The notes under the pieces: model-generated
Told to the model about the DNA's origin: nothing
What the model saw: the letters and a program-made list of their open reading frames with translations, nothing else
Databases searched by the model: none
NCBI GenBank assembly: GCA_023935145.1
Contig: CM043698.1
Coordinates: 147,895,125-147,959,124, forward strand
From: Bretschneidera sinensis
Lineage: Eukaryota > Streptophyta > Magnoliopsida > Brassicales > Akaniaceae
Direction: 5' to 3'
Length of the DNA: 64,000 nucleotides
Program-made: the position numbers and the translations under genes
Shown here: positions 23,078 to 33,818 of the stretch, piece by piece
Layout of the letters: each line of letters opens with the position of its first letter
Numbering within the stretch: position 1 is the stretch's first letter

Positions 23078-25229
23078 TGTAATACCCGTATTCGTGAAGT
23101 AAGGGTAAAGAAGTAATTTAATAAATATGTCATGAAATTCAAATAGTATATTTATGCGAAGGATTAATATTGAATAAAATAATTCTTAAAAAAAAAGAGA
23201 ATCATGATGTTGGTAAGGCATAACTGCCATACCTCTCAAACTCTCCAAATCGTTGAGACTGTAAGAGAGGGGCTACTGAAGTTTTCAGCCCCAAGCTCTT
23301 CTATATAAGTATGAACAATAGGTTCAAGCAGAGTACGCGAAGGAATTTTGGTTAGTTTCATGTAATTCTTCTGTTTTCTTAAAACACTTGGGAGTTCAAA
23401 GAAATGCTGAAAAAGCAAAATTTTGAAGAGATTTTCTGCAGAATTTCATAGAGAATCATGAAAAGCTATCAGAAAAGCAGAAGGTAATAAGGTAATGGAT
23501 ATTTTTGAATTTCTAACATTAATGAAGTTTTCTTGAATTCAAAGTGAGAATTTTCAAAGTGTGTTGTTTATATCGAATTGAAGAATAAATTAGAAAATTT
23601 ATATAAATATGATGTCAGGTGTTGACGATCTACAATTTGAGGAAATTTTTGAGAGAAACAGAAAAGGCAAGGAAGTGATCCACGGGTAGCTTTAAGTGCT
23701 ACGTGGTGAGTTGAATTTACTTTAAGTAGTCTAAATAAAAAATGAAATATCTTATGATAATATTAAAATAAATTATTAATGAGTTATATTGATGTTTTAA
23801 TACAAATTATGATGACTAAATTTTAGCGGATTTTGACAAGTTTTGATGGATGAATTGATATGATTTGGGATGAAATTTGGTGAATCTTGACAAACTTTAA
23901 TAGATTATTTGAGGTGATTTGGGATGAGAAGAATTTTTTAGAATAATCAGGATAGCCAATTTAAGTGTTTCGAATTTATATATTGTTTTTATATTGCTGT
24001 TTATATGCATATTTCATATCATTGCTCATATATATATGCATTAAATGAGAAAGAAAAGAACCAGGAAGGCAGTCGGTCTAATGAAACTGAAAGAACCAGA
24101 AAAGCAGTCGGTCTAATGAAATAACCGTGACAGTCGGTTTATGCTGGAAATAAAAGGGACACTGTGCCAGCTGGAATATGCTGAGAAAATTTCGTGGCAA
24201 CCGGGACAAGTTGCAAAATAAAGAACCGGGAATGGGTCGGTCTAAGATAATAACAACCTGTCGACAGGTGGGAAGACGTTCCCATCATAATCATTCATGC
24301 ATTGCAATTGTTTTAATTATTGCTGCATTTTTGAAATATTGTTGAGTGATATATTAATTGTGAATTAAATTATAGATGATTGAGTCTCATAAAAAAAGAC
24401 AGCTATGATGATGAGATTATTGAAAAGCTGAGATGTGGTATGTTGTTGTGAATTTAATTATAGATTATTGAATCTTATAAAACGATATAGCTATGATGAT
24501 GAGATTATTGAAAAGCTGAGATGCGGTATATTGTTGTGAAATTAATTATAGATGGTTGAGTCTCATAAAAAGAGACAGCTATGATGATAAGATTATTGAA
24601 AAGCTGAGATGGTATATTATTGTGAATTTAATTATAGATGGTTGAGTCTCGTAGAAAGAGATAGTTATGGTGATATGACTTATCTAAATAGTAGACTTTA
24701 TGATGTGAACCCCATAACGAGGTAGTTATGAGATAATTGATGGTCCTAAGGTGAACCAATAATTAAGAAGAAGATATTGATAGAGAATGAATATTATGAC
24801 ATGTGTAGTGATAGTAGAGAACTAGCATCAAGGGTATGAGTTATAAATTGATTAAAATATTAAAAGACTATTTATACTAATGAGTACTTCTAGTAAATTT
24901 AATTCATTGAGCTTGTGAAGCTCACCCCTCATTGTACAATGATTTCAGGTGGCAAGCTTTACAAATAGTTTTATGAACTGAGGTTCAGAAAGAATCATTT
25001 TCCGTAAGCCACGTGTCAACATCCTCATACTAAGAAGAAAATGGAAATAAAAAATTTATTTGTAATATTCATGCATTTTACGATGTATAGAAAACATCAA
25101 AAATTTGATTGATGTAAAATATCTATTTGGTTTATTTTATTTTTATTGTTGCATATATGTGTCGTGCTGGGATTCTCAAAATATGATGACATTGTCTCGA
25201 GGGTGGCCAACCCGGGATGAGTCGTTACA
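23078..25229 (+). repeat. 3' LTR of the gypsy element (2152 bp)
   Basis: Same ends as the 5' LTR and collinear with it. It is shorter because it lacks about 220 bp near its start (corresponding to 17200-17430) and has about one fewer 88-bp repeat. It has extra CAGTCGGTTTATGC-type sequence near 24130-24180. It is followed by the target duplication TAAAC. Confidence 0.88.
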
Positions 25230-25242
25230 TAAACTTTCATAA

Positions 25243-25665
25243 ATCTTACTATTTCATAACTTAATTCAAACAATATAGTTATTTAGTTATAAGTCTTATT
25301 GAAAATTTATCTCAAATGTGATGAAATCTTGTTATTGTAATTGGATGATTGTAATTATCTCTAATATTGAATAAAAAAATTTTATAACTTTTTGCTAAGA
25401 ATTTGAATTGAAAAAAGAAAGAAATCAAACGAGAAATTGAACGAAATGGAATCTTACTATTTCATAACTTAATTCAAACAATATAGTTATTTAGTTATAA
25501 GTTTTATTGAAAATTTATCTCAAATGTGATGAAATCTTGTTATTGTAATCGGATGATTGTAATTATCTCTAATATTGAATAATTTTTTTTATAACTTTTT
25601 GCTAAGAATTTGAATTGAAAAATGAAAGAAATCAAACGAAAATTTGAACGAAATGGAATCTCTAA
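25243..25665. repeat. 208-bp tandem duplication in the second solo-LTR remnant
   Basis: The block starting ATCTTACTATTTCATAAC at 25243 begins again at 25451 (period 208 bp) and runs to about 25660 with few differences. Copy 1 of the segmental duplication (13540-13740) has only one such unit, so this duplication is younger than the 3.6-kb event. Confidence 0.75.
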
Positions 25666-26412
25666 GCTTCATAGACATATAAGGCTTTGCAAAAAAAAAA
25701 ATCATATAATTTTTTGTTTATTTATTATTATTTCTTTCTTTACATATTTATCATCTACTATTTACAATTATGTCATTATTTAAAATTTATCGTTTTAGTA
25801 TTACATAATTATACTTTTACCATTTTCTCTTTAAAAAATCAATTTTTTCATCTTTTCTTCCTTTCAAAATTTTTATAAAAATTATAAAAAAATAAAAAAT
25901 TTATATTTTTTCTATTAATTTTTCTAGTTATTTTTCTCAACCTTGTTTCATTTTTTTTTTCAAAATTCTTTCATTTCAACTTCAAATTTAAAAAAAAAAA
26001 ATCAGTGCTTTCTTCTTCAAAAATTTCTAACTCTTTTCAACAAAATTTGCAATATTATCTTTCAAATAAATACTAATTCTTTTATCTATGGATTATTTAA
26101 TTCAATATAATATGTGTAAAATTCTTTTTTTACCCTTATTTTATAAACACGAATATTACAGTTTGTTATCGAGTTTGAGCCATCATAAAATTTATCGAGT
26201 TGAAGTTTGTTCATTCTAAGTTGAGTCGAGCTCAAATACCTTCGTATTCAAGCTCAATTCGGCTTGAGGTCACCTCTAGGATTAGGTCAGTAAATCATTA
26301 TTGACCCAAAAAAAGCTCCACTAGTAATTATGTGAAAGTCTATAAGTAACATGTGTACAAATTCCACATTAGATTGAGACAAAAAAATTCTCAATTTGAG
26401 GCTCTTGATTTT

Positions 26413-26579
26413 TTGGTTGATTCGGGTTTAAACCCAATGGTTTAGACCAACTAAAAACTTCAACGATAATGTTAATTTTTGAGTCTCACACATATATTGA
26501 TGTTATCAATGAAATTCTTAAAAATTATTAATAAAGTTTCTAACATCTCTAAACTGTTGGGTTTAAACCCAAGCCAACA
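26413..26579. repeat. Foldback (MITE-like) element, copy 2
   Basis: Counterpart of 14621-14808. Inverted ends contain GGGTTTAAACCCAA at both sides; GGGTTTAAACCC is itself a perfect 12-bp palindrome. It is about 20 bp shorter than copy 1. Confidence 0.55.
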
Positions 26580-28405
26580 AAAAAAAAAAAATTTGCTTTA
26601 TGTAAGTATAGACCGAAAACAAATTTAAATATCAATTTGTTGATGGAGACATCCTTGATTTGAATATCAAACAACACACATTGTTAAAGAATACAGACAA
26701 ACCCCATTGTTGATGGAGACATCCTTGATTTGAATATCAGACAAACCACTTCGTTGTGATTGTGATTTAAATCCAACCCTTAGCCACGTGGCAAAGTCAC
26801 CGTCATAGTCTTCTAAAACTTGAAGCTCCAATTCATTTGAAGCAAAAAATAAAATAAAAAAAAGGAAAAAGGAAAATCTATTTTTTCATGCAGCTAACAA
26901 AAGCACGTGTAGTTGATAGAGATAAGAGAGAACAGCCCACAAACCAATTTCTTTATTGGATGAATGGGTATGTTTTTCCCATAGTTAATGCTTCCTAATT
27001 TAAATGCATCAACTGTCCAATTTATACACCCTTTTCCCTTCAGTTTCTCTCTTATTTTTCTTAGCCAGCAATAAAAAGGAAAAATATTAATATTTTTCGT
27101 TGTAAACTTTTTTAGAGAGGCACCAAGATCAAAGAAAAGTAAAACTCGAAACTTTATAGTAGTAAATTTTATAAAAAAAAATTAAGAAAATTACAACAAA
27201 AAAAATACCCTTATAATTAGTACAAACTACAATTACATCTTTTTATATCAAAAATATATTAATACACCTCTAAATCCAAAAAAGGATGAATCCATATTAC
27301 TCCAAAGACCTCATAAAAGTCACCTAAATGAAAGTATTTTAGTTTGATAATATCCAATTTTTGGCAAATAATAGTTATGAGATCTTTTTGGTAATTCTAA
27401 CTAATTGAGATTTAATGAGGTATTAATATGAGTGTTTTTGTAATTCTTTTTTAACAAAATTACATGAAATTAGAATTAGACTAGTTTATATAAATAAACA
27501 TAACTATAAAAATGCCCTTTATTTATATGAAAAATACACGTTCAATCCTAATTTTAAAAGCATACACTAGCGTTCTTGAAACTAAGAGATTCAAGAATGC
27601 AAACATATATTTATGCCTATCGGTTGACCGAGATTTAGGGATGTAAATTTATACTCTTAGGGCTGAAGACTTTTTTTATATAAACGGAGGAGTGTTTCAT
27701 ATTATTCCAAATATAAATATAAAAGGAAAAAAAAAAGGAAGAAAGTGAAAAAAAAAACACAATAGATAGACGGAAAGGGTGCAAATAAAAAAAATTTCTC
27801 GGATGAAAACTTGATTAATAATTTTAAAATTTTTATGTTACTTATAAAGTTCTTAAAAATTAATAATTAAGTTTCCAATCTCTCAAGAAAGAGGCACCTA
27901 GACAACAAGGAGACAGTAAACCAGACAACTGGCAACACATGGAAAAGCATCCAAATTTTATAATATACATGAAATGAATATAAAAGTAAACCAACTATAT
28001 ATTACTACTATCATCATATACAAATTGTCTAATAGAAACAATAACATGAGGTAATAATGCAAAACAGCAAGACAATCCTCTGTCATTGGCCTACTATTAA
28101 CAAATTTGGGCGGAAGGATCTCTTACAAATACAAAAAATAAAAACTTGAGGTCAGAGACAGAGAGCCTTTCCTTTCCAAAATACCACAAAAAACAAAGAC
28201 ACATTTTGCCCAGGAAACCATGTTTTGCTAGTCCCCGCAACACAACTATCAACCAAGCAAAAAGGCATTTATCTTATCTAATTTTACTCTAAAAAATAGA
28301 AATCAACTAATCAAGACACTGGCTTCCATTTTTCAATCTGCACTATTGTGAGGTCAAAACTCAAAGCAAACATTACCCCATTAAGCCTCTCCATCTGACG
28401 CAAGA

Positions 28406-29794
28406 TCAACGGTTTACCTTGGTTCGCAATTGAGAGAGATAAACCTGGCATTGTATAACTGTTTTACCAATCCTGAACCCTGGAACAACAGTGAATGCAA
28501 CTTGCGGCTCAGACGCCAGTGTGCTGTCTGGTGAAAGGAATGCTTCATCTGCTACACTCTCCATGTACACTTCAGAGAATCTACACCCTTTGATTACTTG
28601 AAAGATCGAGGCCTCAGGCTCGAAGGAGAATGCTAAGCAATGTAGCAGCCAAACCCTTTTAGCCATTTCAGCAAATGAAGCAAAGAAGTCAGTGTCTGGG
28701 AATCCACCGGACATCACTTGATCTCTTTGGTGCAAGTTCCTGAATAATGATGATTCCATCTGGGGATGAACAAGTTTTAAGTACTTGGTGCGACAAAATT
28801 CTGCCAATGTTGATCTAGGCTTCATGGTGAGAAATTCGTTCACCTTCATGGATTTTAATTCAGTGAATCTCTCAAAGAAGAGCTGTTGCTGTCTGTTTTT
28901 CTCAGGAGAACATTCACTTGAAAGGGAGAAGTTAGGAAGATGGAATCCGTCGAACATTTCCCTGCAAACAAAGTGCTCAAAAGCGAAACATTTGTCATCT
29001 GCCTTATAATAAGACACGCCCGGTTCAATTGAATTAGCTGCTGAATCAAGGTTCCAACCAGTTGACTTCAATCCCTCGATCATCAACTTAACAAAGCTCC
29101 TGATGGACTTAACTGTATGACGAAGAACTGTAACGAAATGGCTAGGAGTTAGGCCTGACAGGTGAAGCCTGTCGAGCACAAATAAATGACCACTTTGATT
29201 CATTCTCTTCTCTAGCAATCTGTTTTGCTTATTGGATTCCTCCAATTTCTCTCCAAGAAATATGATTTCAGAGTCCTTGAGTTTCAGCTTAGACTCCAAC
29301 TTCTTTCCCATGATTTCATATGTTATCAAAAGACTTCTTTGTTCTTGAATTTCAGCTGAAAGCAGTGTATTCTCTGGAGAAGGATCAAACTGTTTTTTCA
29401 AGAAACATTGCTTCAATTCAGACAAAGTCTTCAACTCATTTACTATCAATTGGTCAGAAGCTTGAATCACTTCGACATCATATGGAGACTGAGCATGTTG
29501 TAGCTGGGCATACGCCGCTTTAACTGATGAAATAGTGGCAAAAAGTCTCGCAAGAAGGGCTTCTAAGGACAATTTTTTCTCAAACTCTTCATCAAGCTTG
29601 TTGAATGACTGAGACAGATCTTTCTCATTCTTACTCAAGTTTTTATCAAAACTGACCCTTTTCTGGGATTTTACTTTCTGAACACCATCTACTGGGGCAA
29701 TCCCAGTCGCTGTACGAATGTGACGAACTTTGGCAAAAGTGCGTGCTAATTTACTCTTTGTTGGAGTAACGGCCGAAGGTTTCACAGATTCCAT
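28406..29794 (-). CDS. GIL1-like DUF641 protein (462 aa)
   Basis: A single uninterrupted coding exon. I start at the ATG at 29794 (MESVKPSAVTPTKSKLARTF) because the frame upstream has no ATG. The bases just before it (TTCTGCAG) form a good 3' splice site, so a 5' UTR intron probably ends at 29795; a candidate donor GTATTG lies at 29946. The N-terminus and the DUF641 core (SLEALLARLFATISSVKAAY, about residues 75-200, with a coiled-coil stretch LESKLKLKDSEIIFLGEKLE) match plant GIL1 (Gravitropic In the Light 1) and IRKI-like proteins. The C-terminus FTVVPGFRIGKTVIQCQVYL is the family's conserved end. GIL1 acts in light-dependent loss of gravitropism; its biochemical role is not known. AAG|GTAAAC close to the stop could be a donor, so an alternative C-terminus is possible. 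No broken motif is seen. Confidence 0.9.
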   Translation of the reverse strand: MESVKPSAVTPTKSKLARTFAKVRHIRTATGIAPVDGVQKVKSQKRVSFDKNLSKNEKDLSQSFNKLDEEFEKKLSLEALLARLFATISSVKAAYAQLQHAQSPYDVEVIQASDQLIVNELKTLSELKQCFLKKQFDPSPENTLLSAEIQEQRSLLITYEIMGKKLESKLKLKDSEIIFLGEKLEESNKQNRLLEKRMNQSGHLFVLDRLHLSGLTPSHFVTVLRHTVKSIRSFVKLMIEGLKSTGWNLDSAANSIEPGVSYYKADDKCFAFEHFVCREMFDGFHLPNFSLSSECSPEKNRQQQLFFERFTELKSMKVNEFLTMKPRSTLAEFCRTKYLKLVHPQMESSLFRNLHQRDQVMSGGFPDTDFFASFAEMAKRVWLLHCLAFSFEPEASIFQVIKGCRFSEVYMESVADEAFLSPDSTLASEPQVAFTVVPGFRIGKTVIQCQVYLSQLRTKVNR

Positions 29795-31244
29795 CTGCAG
29801 AAGATCACAAATGATGAGGAAGATGATAACAGTAATGATAAAGGAAAGTGATAACAAATCAAGAAAAGAGAGGAAAAAAAAGGAAATAAAGATTTAGGAT
29901 GATAATGACGATGATGAGCGTGTCCAAAGAAAAAGAAAAGCAATACCCTTTAACGCTTAGACCGAAGCAATTAATCGATGATGGAATTTCTTTATGTTCT
30001 GTTCTTTTAACTTTAAATGAGTTTCCAATTTGCCTTCTTTTGAAAGAGTAGAAAAGGTGAAGACTTTAACACGTGGGACAAATAGAAAAAAATCAACAGA
30101 AGGAGGAGGAGAACCGAGGAGGAGGAGAAGACTGAGGTCTGAGTGTTGAAGGACAAAGCTTAAAGATGTGTTTAAAGTTCAAAGTTCCAAATATGCTTTG
30201 TCTATGTAACAGTAACCATTTCTGTTTACAAAGACAAAATGGTGGTATAGATTATTCTATGCAAGAGGAATCAATTGATGAGAGAGATGTGTACTTGCAA
30301 GAATCAACTTCTTGTGGAAATTATGCAGACAGGCCCACATTCTTTTTTACTTTTCTTTTGGATCAAAATATGCCTACTACGTAATATAATAATTTCATAT
30401 CAACATGTTTAAAAAGAAATTTTTAGTTTCTAGAATAAACAAGCAAATACTTCAAGTTTGATAGCATGAAATGAGATGTTGAAAATAAAATTTGATAAAA
30501 AATGAAGGTTTTTTCATACAAATTTCCTGTGGGGAAAAACAGGCCAACATTCTTTTTTACTTTTCTTTTCTTTTGGATCAAAATATGCCTACTACATAAT
30601 ATAATAATTTCATATCAAAATGTTTAAAAATAAATTTTTAGTTTCTAGGATAAACAAGCAAATACTTCAAGTTTGATAGCATGAAATGAGATGTTGAAAA
30701 TAAAATTTGATAAAAAATGAAGGTTTTTTCATACAAATTTCCTGTGGGGAAAAACAACAATTCCACCCAATTCTATCTTCAATGTCTCAATTTCATGCAA
30801 CACAACACAATGTTAGAGAATTGTTTATGGCAGAAAATGATGGTCCCTTATTCTGCAAAGAGATTAACTCATTGGCATAAATATTTTGCTGAAACATAAT
30901 TTTCTCTCTGACCCCACAACTAAACCGAAGGGCAAAAAGTTAACCAAAAGAGAAAAATATGTGGCCCTACAAAAAGTAAAAAGGTCCTATGGGTTTTGGA
31001 TTGGGGCTCACCATAGTGAGTATCTGATTTGGGTTTATTTACCGTTGGACAATCATAATTTTGCAAAATCACGTGGCCCACATGGGCTCAAATAATATTC
31101 AGAGACATCAACGGTTAGGATCTCTTGCAATTCTTCATCGAATTGTACGAGCCATCGCCATACATGTGCACACACAAAAGAGTGACCAATACCATCGATT
31201 AAATTTTCCGCCAGAATTTCTCGACCAGAAAAGAAAAATCATAC
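29795..31244. other. Upstream region of the GIL1-like gene with a tandem duplication
   Basis: Read on the minus strand, 30080-30150 is a pyrimidine-rich stretch (CTCCTCCTCCTCGG type) near CCCACGTGTT, a G-box core, as in a promoter or leader. Farther up lies the tandem duplication at 30331-30755. Around 31060-31090 there are GGCCCA/TGGGCT words typical of plant promoters. No coding frame is recognisable. Confidence 0.4.
30331..30755. repeat. Tandem duplication, two units of about 210-215 bp
   Basis: The unit starts AGGCCCACATTCTTTTTTAC at 30331 and again (AGGCCAACATTC) at 30541, and ends TTTCCTGTGGGGAAAAAC both times. The second unit has an extra 5 bp in its TTTTC run. Only a few substitutions separate them, so the event looks recent. 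It lies in the upstream region of the GIL1-like gene. Confidence 0.85.
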
Positions 31245-32100
31245 CTTCAAAATCCAAACGAAATATCGCCAAGCTTTATCAAAGTTTCACTTCATAGTAG
31301 CGTGAATCTCAAGAAACCCAAAACGATATGAAGAAACAACTATCCTTTCTAATGGCGACCTCTGCAACCTGAAATCATAACCACCAAAATCAAAAACATC
31401 GCAAAAGAAAAAAAAAAAAAACAACTTTATTCCAGTTTTGCTTCAAAACCCAGAAATAAAAAGAAACAGAAAACATCATAAACAAAATCAATACTCCAGT
31501 TTCGCTTCAAAACCCAGAAGGGAAAGAAAAAATAAAAAAAGAAACATCGGCTTAAAATGAAAACAAAAATTGCTAACCTTTAAAAGTGAAAACTTAAAAA
31601 GAAAAAAAATTCCCTTTATTGCAAAAACATATCTGAAACCGATGCTAAAATAAACAAAGGCATATATATATATATATATATATATATAAACAGCCACAAT
31701 CGACTATATGAAACTTCCCTAGTTAAAATAGAAATTAAACAAAAATGGCAATAATGGCAACAAAATAAATTTATATATATTTAAGAAACATATAAAACAA
31801 AAGTTTGGTAACAAAATACCTTACAGAGAGGAAACTTCGTTATAAATAGAGGAAAGAATAATCTCTGCTTTGACCGAAAATTTTATTCCTTTAATGGCTT
31901 TGAAAAATCTCAGCTCCTTTTGGTTGATTCTCGATTTCGTTTTATCAAATCTTACCTTTTTAAAGCAGAGACCAAATCGATTTTGCCATGTTAGAAAGAA
32001 AAAAAAAGAACCCACAGAGCTCGACGACAGAGAAAAACAGAGTGAGAACGAGAGAGAAAGATAGAGAGGGAGAGGTGGATAAGACAAAAAAGGACAGAAC
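31245..32100 (-). ncRNA. Possible spliced leader or noncoding transcript (two exon-like blocks)
   Basis: On the minus strand, about 32100-31956 has the look of a 5' UTR: CTCTCTATCTTTCTCTCTCG and similar pyrimidine tracts, then a short ORF (MAKSIWSLL, stop), then AAAAAG|GTAAGATTT at 31956/31955. A second block, 31368-31245, is bounded by GATTTCAG and GAAG|GTATGA. Neither block codes for anything recognisable. It may be a long noncoding RNA, the relic of a gene that lost its coding part, or a distal alternative leader of the GIL1-like gene about 1.5 kb further along the same strand. This is splice-consensus reading only. Confidence 0.35.
31662..31688. repeat. AT microsatellite
   Basis: A pure AT dinucleotide run of about 27 bp, inside the intron-like gap between the two exon-like blocks on the minus strand. 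Confidence 0.85.
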
Positions 32101-32299
32101 CAGAGAAAATGTGATAATTGAGAGACATTGGGAGTTTAAAAGAGGTGTGGGTTTGGTCGCTTTCCGCGCTTCTTCCTATACATTTTTACCCTTCATGTTT
32201 GTGGATATTACAATGACGATTGTGAGACCGGGGAGGTGTGGAGATTTCAAGGTAGATAGGGGTATTTTGGGGATTCTTAGGAAAAGAACGATGTGATAT

Positions 32300-32635
32300 G
32301 TTACGTTCGCGTGTGTACATATGTTTAGCAGATCTTACGTAGGTCCATGGTCAGACCTTTGGGGGGGAAATTGGACGGTTGATATTTGTCGTTAGGATGT
32401 GTCATGTATCTTAATGCGTAGACTAGAATATGCTTGTAAGTGGTCTCTATGTTGAACACGTGGCTAGCTATGAATAAATTTGGAGTATAGTGGATCCCAC
32501 AGACAGCTTATTCTTGGACAAATGATGGATCCACGTGGTATATGGTCTGGACAGTTGTGTTTTTAGGGTCAAATTAATACCATAGAATAACATTTTAATT
32601 TTTAGTAATATATTTATTAATTAATTTTATATGAG

Positions 32636-32680
<45 letters not shown>

Positions 32681-33645
32681 TGGATATGCCACATGCATGG
32701 TTTATATAATAAGACCAGCTAATACATTCGTCTTGAATAAGGTTTTGCCATATCGAAAAAGGTTGAGACATTACGATTATAAGGTTTCATAATCGATTTT
32801 CATAACTTATCTGATTTATGTATTAATTATTTTTTTCACTTTAAACGGGTTGTAGCTGTATTTGTGAATTTTTTTATGAGTAATGTGATAGTAAGAGCTT
32901 TGTGGTAAAATCGATGTTTTCAGAGGCGAGAGCGTTGGACGAGACATTTTGCTTCAATGAGGCGAGGCGTAAGTCCGAGGTGTTGGGATGTAAATCTTTT
33001 GAAACGTTGGGATGTTTTAAATAAAATAATATTAATTAAATTATAAAATATTAAAAAATTGAAATAATATAAATAAATTAATTATCAATAAACTTTACTA
33101 ACTTAAGACCTATGAATGAATATTTATCAAAATATTTTTACATAAATATCAAACAATTTGATGAAAATTTTAGTCACATATGATATTAAACGTACACTAT
33201 CGTTTGTTGCATATGTATTCATCAATTTACACAATGGTCCTCCAACATAATGGTTCTATTTGTAATGATGTCCAATCAAAATGTTGAAAATTTAAAATTT
33301 CGACTTAAAAGGCTGAAAATCCGGGTAAGTCTTTTGAATCTTTTGGAGCGTTTTGATTTTTTTAATAAAATAATATTAATTAATTAATTAGAATAGTAAA
33401 ATAAAAATAATTTAATTTTTAATTAATTAATTAATTTTTATCAAACTTTAATACATTACTAACTCTCTATAGTCTTATAATTATAATTTTATAAATATTA
33501 ATATATATTTATATATAAATTATATGAAGTATAACTTATATTTATATATTGTTGTAATTTATAAATGATTAATTAAATAGTTTGTAATTGTTATTAAACT
33601 AGAAAACATGTATTATATATTTATGAAGTGTAATAATATCACACC
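32300..33645. other. Intergenic, AT-rich, with repeat fragments
   Basis: No gene recognised. It contains the AT microsatellite at 32638-32677, a GAGGCGAGGCGTAAG-type repeat fragment near 32970, and two related AT blocks (AAATAAAATAATATTAATTA near 33020 and 33365), probably an old duplication about 340 bp apart. Confidence 0.5.
32638..32677. repeat. AT microsatellite, the longest in the window
   Basis: About 40 bp of uninterrupted TA dinucleotides, followed by a T run. Confidence 0.9.
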
Positions 33646-33818
33646 AAGTGTATTAGCTCAGTGGTAAGGTTTATGATTATGACCTTTTAGGTCATGAGTT
33701 TGAGCCGCAGGGAAGAAGAGTTAGGAGAGGCTGACCAAAACGATGTTGTTTTGGTTAAATGGGATGATACCATTTGACTCAAAACGACCTCGTTTCGAGA
33801 TTGCAACAAAAAAAAAAA
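33646..33818 (+). mobile_element. tRNA-derived SINE
   Basis: TTAGCTCAGTGGTAAGG (from 33653) is a clear pol III A box and GAGTTTGAGCC (33696-33706) a B box, as in a tRNA head. A tRNA-unrelated body follows, ending in an A-run at about 33808-33818. The total of about 170 bp fits a plant SINE. The anticodon region does not fold as a functional tRNA, so it is not a tRNA gene. No certain target duplication was found. Confidence 0.65.

Larger units (their letters stand above)
17087..25229 (+). mobile_element. Complete but decayed Ty3/gypsy LTR retrotransposon, probable chromovirus (Tekay-like)
   Basis: All structural marks are present. LTRs (17087-19516 and 23078-25229) begin TGTAATACCCG and end CGTTACA. 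A perfect target duplication TAAAC lies at 17082-17086 and 25230-25234. A primer-binding site follows the 5' LTR and a purine-rich tract precedes the 3' LTR. The inner region is only about 3.56 kb and holds broken gag, reverse transcriptase, integrase and a likely chromodomain-like tail in the order expected for Ty3/gypsy. The order RT before integrase, the tRNA-Met primer and the post-integrase tail suggest a chromovirus such as Tekay/Del; the clade is inferred. It cannot be autonomous. It inserted inside an older LTR of a related family lying in the opposite orientation. Confidence 0.9.
16351..28200. repeat. Tandem segmental duplication, copy 2, split by the gypsy element
   Basis: The left piece (16351-17086) matches 12746-13530 and the right piece (25230-28200) matches 13531-16350. 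Without the gypsy element and one target copy the unit is about 3.7 kb. A stretch of about 230 bp at roughly 26880-27110 has no match in copy 1, and copy 1 has unmatched sequence near 15030-15180, so both have indels. By eye, substitutions are several per 100 bp. The unit ends about 200 bp past the 3' end of the GIL1-like gene. Confidence 0.75.

Noticed and set aside
28406..29857. Longer start for the GIL1-like protein adding 21 hydrophobic residues
   Set aside because: The extension begins with TTG, contains no ATG, and is better read as a T-rich intron end running into TTCTGCAG just before the true ATG.
33646..33720. tRNA gene
   Set aside because: Pol III A and B boxes are present, but the arms do not pair as a tRNA and the body ends in an A-run, which fits a SINE.
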